A stretch of 64,000 nucleotides of DNA from Platanthera guangdongensis. Taxonomy: Eukaryota > Streptophyta > Magnoliopsida > Asparagales > Orchidaceae. Both the position numbers and the translations under genes were made by a program. Positions within the stretch are counted from its first letter, which is position 1. Each line of letters begins with the position of its first letter. Where the stretch lies: NCBI GenBank assembly GCA_039583875.1, contig CM077163.1, positions 112,725,213-112,789,212 of the forward strand, given 5' to 3'. The notes beneath the pieces are model-generated. The model saw only the letters and a list, made by a program, of their open reading frames with translations, was not told the DNA's origin and did no database searches. Of the stretch, positions 45,591-55,603 are shown piece after piece.

Positions 45591-46271
45591 TGTACAACCT
45601 TGGGCTCGCGAGAGGTGGCGCAACGAGCGAGAAGGCGAGGCTGGTGAGATGATAGGTGAGTAAGACCCGGGGGACCCACCTGCAGGAGGCGGGATGGGAG
45701 ATTCTCTGAGCTAGGCGAGATTGCTTTGGTAGGCGAGATGGGCTATATTACGAGATGCCAGCGAGACGGACATAGAGGGTCGTCTCGCCCATTAGTGTCT
45801 TCCCCACTCGCCACATAGGAGAGGAGATGTCTTTACCTTTTTACCCCCAAGGGGGATTTTACCTTTGTGCCCCAGGTAATTTTACATTTTTACCCCTGAA
45901 GGTCTGCGTATAGCCCTCCAGAACAACAGAGTTTGGCTGTTGGCAGACCCAGCCCAGGGTGTTTTGGTCATTTCAGGTTAATTCAAAAGTGATATTTGCA
46001 GATCAGATTCAGAGGCCTATATATAGACCGATAAGGTTCCTGAGAGGGTTGTTGAACCTTTCCACTGTTTTCCTCACAGGCACCTAGCTCAGCATTGGCT
46101 AGGGAGGGGAAGATCTTTAGTTCTTCTGGGAAAGAGGTGGGACCTCCGAGCTGAGACCCCTCGATCTGTTTTCAGGTCTCTGACTCTCGTCAGGAGGATA
46201 GCTCGGGAAGAGTACGTGTGGGCTGCATCCTGTTTCGAACTTTAGGAGGGACAAGAAAGCTGGTTACAACA
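45591..46271 (+). repeat. E: 3' LTR
   Basis: TGTACAACC ... GGTTACAACA, 681 bp. The TATA box reads TATATATAG (46018-46026) against TATAAATAG in the 5' copy. Followed by TSD GTGAT. Confidence 0.93.
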
Positions 46272-47475
46272 GTGATGGGAACTGTTGAAGGTTTCTTATC
46301 AAGGGGGTTGCGGGTTCGAGACCTGTCCTCAACAATGCACCGCGATCGAGAAATAGGTGTGGAGAGGCTTTGGGGTGCTTGGGCTGCAGCCCAGTAGCGA
46401 TGTCCAGAACGAGACAAGCCTATGGGCCTCTGAGCTCGGGCCTGGGGTTGTTACAAAAAAAGTACACTTTTTTTTATAACGACCCCGGTCCCGAGCTCAG
46501 AGGCCCATAGGCTTGTCTCGTTCTGGACATCGCTACCGGGGTGCACCCAAGCACCCCAAAGCCTCTCCATGCCTGTTTCTCGGCTGCGGTGCATTGTTGA
46601 GGCCAGGTCTCAAACCCGCAACCCCTTGATAGGCAACCTTCAACAGTTCCCATCACCAACTGAGCTACAGCTCAGTTGGTGATGGGAACTGTTGAAGGTT
46701 GCCTATCAAGGGGGTTGCGGGTTCGAGACCTGTCCTCAACAATGCACCGTGACCGAGAAATAGGCGCGGAGAGGCTTTGGGGTGCTTGGGCTGCAGCCCG
46801 GTAGCGATGTCCAGAACGAGATAAGCCTATGGGCCTCTGAGCTCGGGCCTGGGGTCGTTACAAAAAAAAGTGCAGGTCAGTTGGTGATGGGAACTGTTGA
46901 AGGTTGCCTATCAATGGGGTTGTGGGTTCGAGACCTGGCCTCAACAATGCACCTCGGCTGAGAAACAGCCGCGGAGAGGCTTTGGGGTGCTTGGGCTGCA
47001 GTCCTTTAGCGATGTACAGAATGAGACAAGCCTATGGGCCTCTGAGCTCGGGCCTGGGGTGGTTACAAAAAAAGTGCACTTTTTTTGTAACCACCCCAGG
47101 CCCGAGCTCAGAGGCCCATTGGCTTGTCTCGTTCTGGACATCGCTACCGTGCTGCAGCTCAAGCACCCCAAAGCCTCTCCGCGCTTGTTTCTCGGTCGCG
47201 GTGCATTGTTGAGGCCAGGTTTCGAACCCGCAACCCCCTTGATAGGCAACCTTCAACAGTTCCCATCACCAACTGAGCTGCAGGTCACTTGGTGATGGGA
47301 ACTGTTGAAGGTTGCCTATCAAGGGGGTTGCGGGTTCGAGACCTGGCCTCAACAATGCACCGCGGCCGAGAAACAAGCGCGGAGAGGCTTTGGGGTGCTT
47401 GGGCTGCAGCCCGACAGCGATGTCCAGAACGAGACAAGCCTATGGGCCTTTGAGCTCACGCCTGGGGTCATTACA
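46272..47475. mobile_element. D: inverted array of SINE-like units (right part)
   Basis: Arms 2 to 7: plus 46272-46455, minus 46475-46668, plus 46669-46862, plus 46875-47067, minus 47086-47278, plus 47282-47475. Each is about 190-200 bp. Plus-oriented units hold CTCAGTTGG (box A-like) and GGGTTCGAGACC (box B-like), and end GGGGTCGTTACA followed in the inner units by A7-8 and GTGCA or GTACA. Head-to-head pairs meet at CAACTGAGCTGCAGCTCAG-like palindromes, tail-to-tail pairs at AAAAAAAGTGCACTTTTTTT. The outer ends are TGTAACGACCCC (19965) and GGGGTCATTACA (47475), flanked by CATGC on both sides. Confidence 0.75.
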
Positions 47476-47661
47476 CATGCCCTGGGAGGGCGTGACCTGG
47501 GGGCGTACAACAGGAGAAAACCCAAAAGCCTGAAAAATAGAAAGTAAACTAAGTTAGAATAATAATTGAGAAAAGAAACTAAAAAGAACAAAAGACAAAA
47601 GATTTAAACGAGAATATACATATTTTTGCCCTAATAAATTAAGCAAAATTATGCTTCATCA
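47476..47661 (-). repeat. A: 5' LTR, piece 4 (outer end)
   Basis: Resumes with CATGC after D and matches window 1138-1320 to the LTR end TTCATCA. Beyond it lies element J. Confidence 0.92.
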
Positions 47662-47769
47662 CTCCATCAAGGAAGTAAGAAGGGATCTTTACACATAAAT
47701 AAAGTCCATTAGGTTTGAGGTAAACTTGCTGAAAGCTAAAACAATAGCATTTTTCATGAGGGTTGCTAC
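47662..47769 (+). pseudogene. J: env-like fragment, part 1
   Basis: Codons KSIRFEVNLLKAK (about 47702-47740) match KSIRFEMNLNKKE in the F env-like ORF, and SIKEVRRDLYT precedes them. An in-frame TAA lies just before. The frame continues across element G at 54445 (ATTTVTFTESKLG). This shows that A and G both landed in one older Sirevirus-type env-like region. Confidence 0.75.
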
Positions 47770-49426
47770 TGATGCGTCGTCGACAAGTGTACCGGTCGCT
47801 GTCAAGTAATAATTTGGGAATAGCTTCCCCGAATGTCGATCTCGAGGGAATGCAGGAAGGGTAAGTGATATCGTCATGTGAAGATCGTTACTAAAAGTTA
47901 AAATAAACATCAAGTGGGTTTGTTTTTGGATTCCTAATGCTACAGAACAAAAAGAAGACTCTGTGGCTCGCCGGCACCGCTTCGCTTGGAGGAAGGAGTG
48001 AGTGCAGGCCGCTATGTCGTGCTTTGTTAGGTGGATGAGTAGAGTGCTAGTGCGGAGAGTGAGGGTCGTAATCACCTCTTCATCCACCAACTCTAGCCTT
48101 TGCTAGAGTGGTTTAAGTGCGCGAGTGAGTGGATGTGAGCGGAGGCGAGTGCATCACAGCTAACAACAGAGCAAGTAACTAACCAAACAAACTTCATTCA
48201 TAGACAAATTTAAAGCAAGTTTAGTTTTATTACAAGCTTAAGAGTACATTCCACAAAGAGAAGAGGTGGAGTAAACCGAAAGAGGGAAAGCGTAGCCGTG
48301 GTTCTTGGCCGGAGTGGTGGGCTGTCAATCCACTTCACGACTCTTGCTGTGGTTGCTACCGGATGCAAATGGTTGTAAATCCACTTGCTCTTCTCCGTCT
48401 TCTTTCCTTTCCTTCAATCCTTTCTTCCTTTTGTCCAGAGGAATAGCACCAAAAGTTCTCGTTTCTCGCTGCTAGTGGCCAGGAGCTCTCTGAAGGTTGA
48501 AGATGGCTCAAGATGGTCAGAGAAGGCTTCCCGGAGGGTGGAGATGAGTGGAGGACCTGTGGATGAGAGGAACGGCGCTTCACGTGCAGTTGTGGGGCGG
48601 AAAAATGATAGAACGTGCACTAATTCGCAAAGCAGGGCCTTGTATACGGAAGCAGAATAATCAGAGCGTACGATCAGTGGCGCACGACTAGTGGTCGTGT
48701 GCATTGTCGGTTGATGATCATGCGCTCAGTTCCCAGATAAACCTGTACCTTGACAGAAAATCAATATATATGCGCACGATCAGTGGCACACGACCAGTGG
48801 TCGTGCACACTAGATCCCATGATCGTGCGATTAGAATAGACAGAACTCAAGAAAAAGCTAGTATAGCGCGCACGAGCAGTGGCGCCTGACCGGTGGTCAT
48901 GCTCTATAGGTCCCATGCTCATGTGTATGCCCTAGACAGAACTTGGAAAAACGGGGAGTAGTGCGCACGATCAGTGGATCACGACCAGTGGTCGTGCACT
49001 ATTGGTCTAATGATCGTGCGCAGTGTACCTGGACTGTTTGGGAATTTGATGAGAAGGCTGTGCACGACCAGTCGTCGTGCGCTAAGGATTCCACTGATCA
49101 TGCTCGTGTTAAAAACACACGACCAGTGGCCCTTAGGCAGAAAACTTCCCAAAACAATCCTGGATCATGCATGAGACCCTTGTAAATGCAGGAAAAACAA
49201 CAGAGCTACCGAGACGGGCGTACTAAAGTCTCCAAACGTAGCAAAACACCAAGTAGGGCACAAGAATAATAACTAAGAAAATCACTCTAAAAGCGGGCCA
49301 AAAGTGCACTAATCATGGAATGGACATAATAACAAATATGAACAAATATGGCTCTAAAGTGTAGTGCATCAACGAGAAAACTAGCCCAGATGAGTCCAAA
49401 AATATGTGTATAACTTGGACTCATCA
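47770..49426 (-). repeat. G: 3' LTR
   Basis: 1657 bp. U3 (right part) carries repeats of CGACCAGTGGTCGTGC type between about 48669 and 49135, upstream (minus strand) of TATACAAGG near 48636. Confidence 0.92.
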
Positions 49427-51888
49427 CACCCCCAGACTTACCCATTTGCGCGTCCCGAGCAAATCATCACTCCGTGGACTTGAAATCAGCTAACTGGCTT
49501 AAAAATTTCAAAATAAAGTACAACAAGAAATCAAATACATCATGTGTATAGAAAATAAAATAGAAAAAATTTTTAATTATACTACAGAGTTTAAACTATT
49601 CGACAGGGATAAATAAATATTGTATCTACTCAAAATTAGAATTCTGGAGAATCGTTCGGTCATGTGTAGGAAGAAAGTAGGCAGTCCACTAACATGAGCA
49701 TTGCCAAAGACTGGGGCTCGTGATCACCTCCAAAGATATCCATCAATGTCGGGGACCATATGCTTGCACGTTCACACTCTCTCCATGTCACGAGTTAGAC
49801 TCAAACGTGAATCAGTAGTACTTGTAGGATAGAATGGGGCTTAGGCTAAGGTTTGGTAGTCAATGATAAACATGAAGGCTACACACAGCCAAAGTGAGCG
49901 AACAATAAGCTAAACCAATACATCCATATAGAGATGCACGTGTGACACACCCCCAGACTTAGCTTGAAAATCGGGCGTGTACACGGCCTAACCCGACCAA
50001 TATCAATAAACATGATGGGGATATAATTCTCATTGTAATTCTTTTAGATTTTTATTTTTCAATTTTTTATTTTTCTTTTCTTCTTTTACAATCCACAAGT
50101 TTAGTAAGTATAAATTTTATGAATTCATCACCACATCACACGAATTCCAAATATCACAACTCGTCAAAATATTAAATTCAATCAAGCTCATGGATTTGGT
50201 TGCAATAGGAGGATTGGCTTTAGGCTTTGGTGAATGAAGGTGGAGCTGAATCAAAGGAGGCGTAAGCACAAAGTTGGCATGTAACAGTTAGCGGCTAGGA
50301 AATGATAAACAAAGCTCAAACTAGCCAAAATGATGGCCTACGCACGCTCACTCTTGACTAACCTGGCACCAATGTTTCGACAGTAGCTTGGGGAAAGTTC
50401 TTAGCCACCGAGAAAGATGATCCTTCCTCCTGACTCGAGAAATACGAGTCTAGTGACGGCTACACACATTCCTACACTACCGTTCGATTACTCCAGATTT
50501 ACATTTTTGAGTAGTACAAATAATATTTACATCTGCAGAAAAAGTATAAATCTACGAGCATAAAGAAAAAGTAAATCTATACTATTTCTACACAAACCAT
50601 GAGTACTTGATTAGGAGCACTGCACGAGTTTCGAACTACTCTATTCTGAATCATAAGCTAACACCACTATTTTAAAGTTTACATATGAGCAATAAATTTG
50701 ACACGAGCCGCGCGCGTGGTTAAGAGCGTGCTTGTGTGGGTGATTCAGTGTGTGCGATAGTGATTATGAAATAAATAATTAACAGACTGGTATGCAATGA
50801 AATGTGATGTGTAGTGACCACATGCATGCTCTCCCCCCATACTTGAATGCGACAATTAGTAAAAAAAAGCATTCCAAATAAGATAAAGAGCTAGGGGTAA
50901 GAAGTACCTATGCTCAAACTTGAGCATACCGGAGGATTGGAGTTAAATTTGGCAGAAAGTCCACGGCCCAAGCAAGCACCACCTGCAAAAGAGAACATCT
51001 CCAAGCACAAAAACTATAAACTTGAAATCACAAACATCTTAGTTGAAGCAGAGAAATTGGGTTGTCTCCCATAAGCCACTTTTCTTTACCGTCCTTAAGT
51101 TGGACCAAATACCTGTATTAAGCATAATATATATCAAAAATAGCATTCGGCACCCGGACGGGCGCCTACAAAAAATATAATTGTTTCATGTCTAACTCTG
51201 CTAAATAAGTACATTACATTTCTATAAATTAATAAAACACAACAAGATCCAAAGGTGCGGTAGAATAACCACATGGGTGCACCAAAGAGCTCATCACGCA
51301 GCTGGGCTACCACAACCCTATCGACAGATTAATTAAACCACAATTCGAAGCTAGAAACAAAAAAGTACATATGTTTAAAATAAAAGAAAATACTAATCTA
51401 GATAACTGATGGGTTTATTGTCTCCCAACAGGACTTATTCAAGAACCATGCACTCTCTTAGCTGATGGGTGTATGAAATTTGAGGTGCATGGGCAGTTGT
51501 TCAAGTTCACATTTCGGTAGCGGGTACCGAAACAGTGACAGAACAAATACCCACATACCTGTGCAGTAATACCTGTCTTGAACATCATGCATCGGTAAGA
51601 TATATGTAGTGAAGCTCAACGAATCTGACTCCACTTGCACCCGATTTCCATCAATACTAGGCTGCATTACAAGACCTTGTGCTAAGTGGACAGGTTCCAC
51701 GATGTGGTCCTACAGAGAAGTAGACACGAGAGCGGGATAGGAAATAAATTAGAAGAATGACAAAAAGTAACCTCAATCTTGGGGATGATCCCGACGTGAT
51801 GGCCCGTCAGCGGAATTGTTGGTGGATCCATACAACTGCCCAGCCTGGTGCAAGAATGTGCTAGCGCTGCATCCGCCCCATTCGCGCA
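49427..51888 (-). other. G: non-coding internal region
   Basis: About 2.46 kb, AT-rich, without convincing ORFs on either strand. It starts with the purine tract (minus) and contains a second copy of CACCCCCAGACTTAGC (about 49948) and CTCCCCCCATACTTGAATGC (about 50830), both resembling the tract. The segment GGGTTGTCTCCCATAAGCC (51058) matches element A. Confidence 0.65.
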
Positions 51889-52608
51889 TTAGACTTCCTG
51901 ACATGGGACAGACGCAGCAACCTCGACCATACAACTGTCCTCCTCGACTGGATCTGGCATAATGCTACAAACACCAGCTTCTCCCTGCGAATCAACCTCC
52001 ACAACAGTGTCAGAAAAAGAAAGAATGCTATGCAAGGTAGAGGATGGGGGAGCAGTGCTCTCAAAAAAATCAAGCACACGCTCCTTACAACAAACAGACT
52101 CCATAAAAGATGATGTATGTACGTTAGGAGTAAAATCATCAGTGTCAGAGTTTAGATCGGCACCTGTATCTGTGCAAATACCAGTACTTCTCCTTTCAAA
52201 ATCTAAAGGTGATACTAGTATGTACCCAGATACAGAAGGGGTGTTGCATGTTGTCGGAGTGGAGACAATCCGAATATCAGGTTCATCATCCTCCTCCAAC
52301 TGCGACAAGTACGCAGCACACTGCTTCAAAGAGTGATCCCAAGTCCGACAAAATAAACACTGCTTAGCCGGCTTCGTCTGTACAACAGGTGCTGATGACG
52401 AGAAAAAGTAGTGCGACAAAGGAAGCGCAGATGAGTAGATAATACACTTATGTCTAGAATAGTATGTACTAGATGAGGTTGGTGCTCCATATGTAGATCC
52501 ATGAGCATATTGGCTACCATACTCCTTAGGACATCTATAACTTGCATGAGAGATATCTCCACACCAGCGGGAACGGATATTAAAACTAGCCCACATTGCA
52601 GAGATCAC
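51889..52608 (-). CDS. G: Gag-like ORF with zinc knuckles, 239 aa
   Basis: Near the PBS, in the position of gag. It contains CLFCRTWDHSLKQC, an exact CX2CX4HX4C knuckle (about residue 85), and upstream WCGDISHASYRCP, which looks like a knuckle lacking its first Cys. The rest is Ser/Thr-rich and acidic. The capsid part expected before the knuckles is absent: the ORF is short and starts right at the knuckle region. It may be a Gag remnant or a small RNA-binding protein that lets G use partner particles. Start uncertain (MISAMWASF). Confidence 0.6.
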   Translation of the reverse strand: MISAMWASFNIRSRWCGDISHASYRCPKEYGSQYAHGSTYGAPTSSSTYYSRHKCIIYSSALPLSHYFFSSSAPVVQTKPAKQCLFCRTWDHSLKQCAAYLSQLEEDDEPDIRIVSTPTTCNTPSVSGYILVSPLDFERRSTGICTDTGADLNSDTDDFTPNVHTSSFMESVCCKERVLDFFESTAPPSSTLHSILSFSDTVVEVDSQGEAGVCSIMPDPVEEDSCMVEVAASVPCQEV

Positions 52609-52768
52609 AAATTTCTAGAATTAAACTACCTTGCATAGATTCACCATAAAAATCTAACAATTCCAAACGACATAAAAGTAAAAAAATAGACTGGGATAAA
52701 ACAAATTCAAAACAAGCAACTCTGTCATAAATCTCAATACACAACACAAATCAACAATACGCCTACAT

Positions 52769-52786
52769 TCCCCGGCAACGGTGCCA
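52769..52786 (-). other. G: primer-binding site for tRNA-Asp
   Basis: Plus strand TCCCCGGCAACGGTGCCA equals the 3' end of plant tRNA-Asp (with CCA) at 17 of 18 bases; the minus strand is the primer site. Six bases from the LTR. Confidence 0.88.
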
Positions 52787-52792
52787 AAAACT

Positions 52793-54444
52793 TGATGCAT
52801 CGTCGGCAAGTGTACCAGTCGCTGTCAAGTAATAATTTGGGAATAGCTTCCCCGAATGTCGATCTCAAGGGAATGCAGGAAGGGTACGTGATAGCGTCGT
52901 GTGAAGATCGTTACTAAGAGTTAAAATAAACAACAAGTGGGTTTGTTTTTGGATTCCTAATGCTACAGAACAAAAAGAAGACTCTGCAGGTAGCCGGCAC
53001 CACTTCGCTTGGAGGAAGGAGTGAGTGTAGGCCGCTATGCAGTGCTTTGTTAGGCGGATGGGCGGAGTGCTAGTGCGGAGAGTGAGGATCACCTCTTCAT
53101 CCACCAACTCTAGGCTTTGCTAGAGTGGTTCAAGTGCGCGAGTGAGTGGATGTGAGAGGGGGCGAGTGCATCACAGCTAACAACAGAGCAAGTAACTAAC
53201 CAAACAAACTTCATTCAAAGACAAATTAAAAGCAAGTTTAGTTTTATTACAAGCTTAAGAGTACATTCCACAAAGAGAAGAGGTAGAGTAAACTGAAAGA
53301 GGGAAAGCGTAGCCGTGGATCTTGGCCAGAGTGGTGGGTTGTCAATCCACTTCACGACTCTGACCGTGGTTGCTACCGAATGCAAATGGGTCATCAATCC
53401 ACTTTCTCTTCTTCGTCTACTTTCCTTTCCTTTAATCCTTTCTTCCTTTTGTCCAGAGGAATAACACCAAAAGTCCTCGTTGCTCACTGCTGGTGGCCAG
53501 ACGCTCTCTGAAGGTTGAAGATGGCTTTAGATGGCCGGAGAAGGCTTCCCGGAGGGTGGAGATGAGTGGAGGACCTGTGGAGGAGAGGAACGGCGCTTCG
53601 CCCGCAGCTGTGGGGCGGAAAAATGACAAAACGTGCCCTAATTCGCGAAGCAGGGCCTTATATACGAAAGTAGAATAATCAGAGTGCACGATCAGTGGCG
53701 CACGACCAATGGTCGTGCGCATTGTCGGTTGATGATCATGGGCTCAGTTCCCAGAGAAACCTGTACCTTGACAGAAAATCAATATATGTGCGCACGATCA
53801 GTGGCGCACGGCCAGTGGTCATGCGCACTAGATCGCATGATTATGCGATTAGAATAGATAGAACTCAAGAACACTTTAGTATAGCACGCACGAGCAATGG
53901 CGCACGACCGGTGGTCGTGCGCTATAGGTCCCATGCTCGTGCGTATGCCCCAGACAGAACTTGGAAAAACGGGGTGTAGTGCGCACGATCAGGGGCTCAC
54001 AACCAGTGGTCGTGCGCTATAGGTCCAATGATCGTGCGTAGTGTACCTGGACTGTTTGGGAATTTGATGAGAAGCCCGCGCACGACCAGTGGTCGTGTGC
54101 TAAGGAGTCTACTAATCGTGCGCGTGTTAAAAACGCACGACCAGTGGCCCTTAGGCAGAAAACTTCCCAAAACAATCGCGGATCATGCACGCGACCCTTG
54201 TAGCTGCAGCAAAAATAGAAGAGCTACCGAGACAGGCGTACTAAAGTCTCCAAACGTAGCAAAACACCAAGTAGGGCACAAGAATAATAACTAAGAAAAT
54301 CACACTGAAAGCAGGCCAAACGTGCACTAATAATGGAATGGACATAATAACAAATTTGAACAAATATGGATCTAAAGTGTAGTGCATCAACTAGAAAACT
54401 AGCACAGATGAGTCCAAAAATATGTCTATAACTTGGACTCATCA
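52793..54444 (-). repeat. G: 5' LTR
   Basis: 1652 bp. Minus-strand TATATAAGG at about 53657-53665. Upstream of it (53690-54150) the perfect palindrome GCACGACC-AGT-GGTCGTGC and its variants recur, alternating with GATCATGCGAT / ATGATCGTGCG. Confidence 0.92.
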
Positions 54445-54862
54445 ACTACTACTGTAACATTTACTGAAAGCAAGCTGGGAGAAATCAGCAAATCCCAGCA
54501 TGATATTCTGGTAAATCAGAACATAACCTCCAGTAATATGGAAATGGTTAACAATGTTCAGAAAAATCAGATGGAAGCCCACAAGAAAACTCTGGAAAGG
54601 AGAATTGATGCCTTCACTCAGATTCTAGATGATCACATGTTAAAGGTCAAGAATCATGTCTCCAAAGGTGTAAATTTTCTGAATGAAAGACTCTCCATAG
54701 CCAAGAACTCCTTGACTGCTGCTTTATCTGAAGAAGTCATAAAGGGGGAGAAGGAAAAAATCAAGGCTAACACTGAGAATGCTGTCTGGGTAACAAATGC
54801 AATAAGAGGTTCATTTGGCCTTGAACAACATATATATGAAAAAAATCTTGCAATTTCAGGAA
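54445..54862 (+). pseudogene. J: env-like fragment, part 2
   Basis: Open from the G junction. SEEVIKGEKEKIKANTENAV and WVTNAIRGSFGL align with AQEVIKGERVLVKASSEHAK and WISNSIRATLGY in the F env-like ORF, and an AGGGGGAGAAGG tract sits at the same codons as in F. The match ends near 54830, where K begins. Coiled-coil-like content as in F. Truncated at both ends. Confidence 0.8.
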
Positions 54863-55355
54863 TGAAAGTGAGGGATAGATCTATCTTAACTCTAGGGGGG
54901 GTGAATAGAGTATTTTAAAAACTTGATTAATTTTTATTGCGGAATTAAAATAAGTGATAGATATAAGTATAGAGAGAAATAAAAACAAAACAATCACAAC
55001 ACAGTAAAATAAAAAATAGAGCAATCCAGATGACCAAAGATTTTATAGTGGTTCCCCAAAACTGGGTACATCCACTCTTTTACTACCCTGGTAGGAATCC
55101 ACTACAGGTTTTTGTTCTGGTGCCCTGCCACCACAGGTTTTTGATTAGGTGCCCTGTCATCACAAGATCTATTTCAAGGGAGATCTCACAACCTTTTGAG
55201 CTTTTGATCAGGTGCCCAAAAACCAATCCAAGTCTTTTAATCAGTGGACCTAGCCCAAATCAACCCTAAAACAGGTGTGGTTCACTATTAGAACTCGTCA
55301 AGCAATCCTAATAGTGAACCTAGTCCAAATCAACCCTAAACCAGGTGTGGTTCCA
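54863..55355 (-). repeat. K: 3' LTR
   Basis: About 493 bp (right edge firm, left edge within about 10 bp). It has no palindrome array. It contains two copies of AAATCAACCCTAAA(A/C)CAGG (about 55257 and 55328) around an inverted pair GTTCACTATTAG / CTAATAGTGAAC (about 55279-55317). Confidence 0.65.
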
Positions 55356-55603
55356 AAAATCTCCCCCTATTTGGGTGAGGTCGCTATGAACAACAAAAAG
55401 AGAAAAATCACAAAGCATAAAAGATATCTTGCAGAATTATAATTATTCATCAGATATTAACAACAGTGCCTTGTGAAGAATAAATAATAAATAACAATTT
55501 AAATCAAATATAGAAAGAAAATTTGTTAGACTTTCTTTGATTCTTGCTTCTGTTCATCTGAAGCATGTCTGGTGAAGATGATTTCTCTGTTAGGATCAAC
55601 AGC

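Larger units (their letters stand above)
20176..46271 (+). mobile_element. Element E: Tat-lineage Ty3/gypsy retrotransposon with antisense genes
   Basis: LTRs 20176-20855 and 45591-46271; TSD GTGAT at 20171-20175 and 46272-46276. Sense gag, protease, RT-RNase H, a second (archaeal-like) RNase H and integrase run from 21090 to 26698. Copia element F is inserted at 26722-39960. A 17-copy tandem array and two antisense genes follow before the 3' LTR. Tat membership rests on the gag wording (SAPIPEGFREPEM), the CxxHxxxxHxxxxC knuckle, the second RNase H and the antisense ORFs. The LTRs differ at about 45 sites of 680 by eye, so E is clearly older than F. Confidence 0.9.
1..47661 (-). mobile_element. 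Element A: Athila-lineage Ty3/gypsy LTR retrotransposon, host of the left-hand nest
   Basis: Minus-strand element. Its 3' LTR (1-1320) is cut by the window start, and its internal region (1321-8605) reads gag, protease, RT, RNase H, integrase from right to left. The 5' LTR starts at 8606 and is split by three insertions, resuming at 16725, 19236 and 47476 and ending at 47661. The pieces total about 1591 bp without TSD copies; the left LTR predicts about 1588 bp (1320 plus about 268 missing). Gag and integrase wording matches Athila. The LTR has TGATG...CATCA ends and the PBS resembles tRNA-Asp. All genes are broken. No env-like ORF is visible between integrase and the 3' LTR. Its TSD cannot be seen because the left end is off the window. 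Confidence 0.88.
47770..54444 (-). mobile_element. Element G: non-autonomous Athila-like LTR element
   Basis: LTRs 47770-49426 and 52793-54444, ends TGATGC...CATCA, target duplication GCTAC/ACTAC (one mismatch). The PBS for tRNA-Asp is next to the right LTR and a purine tract is next to the left LTR (plus CACCCCCAGACTTA), so it reads on the minus strand. The internal 3.37 kb has one ORF with zinc knuckles but no protease, RT or integrase. LTR ends, PBS and a short internal homology (51058-51110 with A 2983-3046) link it to Athila. Confidence 0.85.

Noticed and set aside
20097..47345. tRNA genes suggested by GGTTCGAGACC boxes in D
   Set aside because: No acceptor-stem pairing or anticodon arm can be formed around the boxes; the spacing fits a SINE-type internal promoter.
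46897..47547. Repeated ORFs such as MKVAYQGGCGFETWPQQCT in the D array
   Set aside because: Each is the same SINE-like unit read through; copies differ by frameshifts and no selection on codons is seen.
52769..52786. tRNA-Asp-like sequence on the plus strand
   Set aside because: Only the last 18 bases of a tRNA are present, directly beside an LTR: a primer-binding site, not a tRNA gene. The same applies near 8580.
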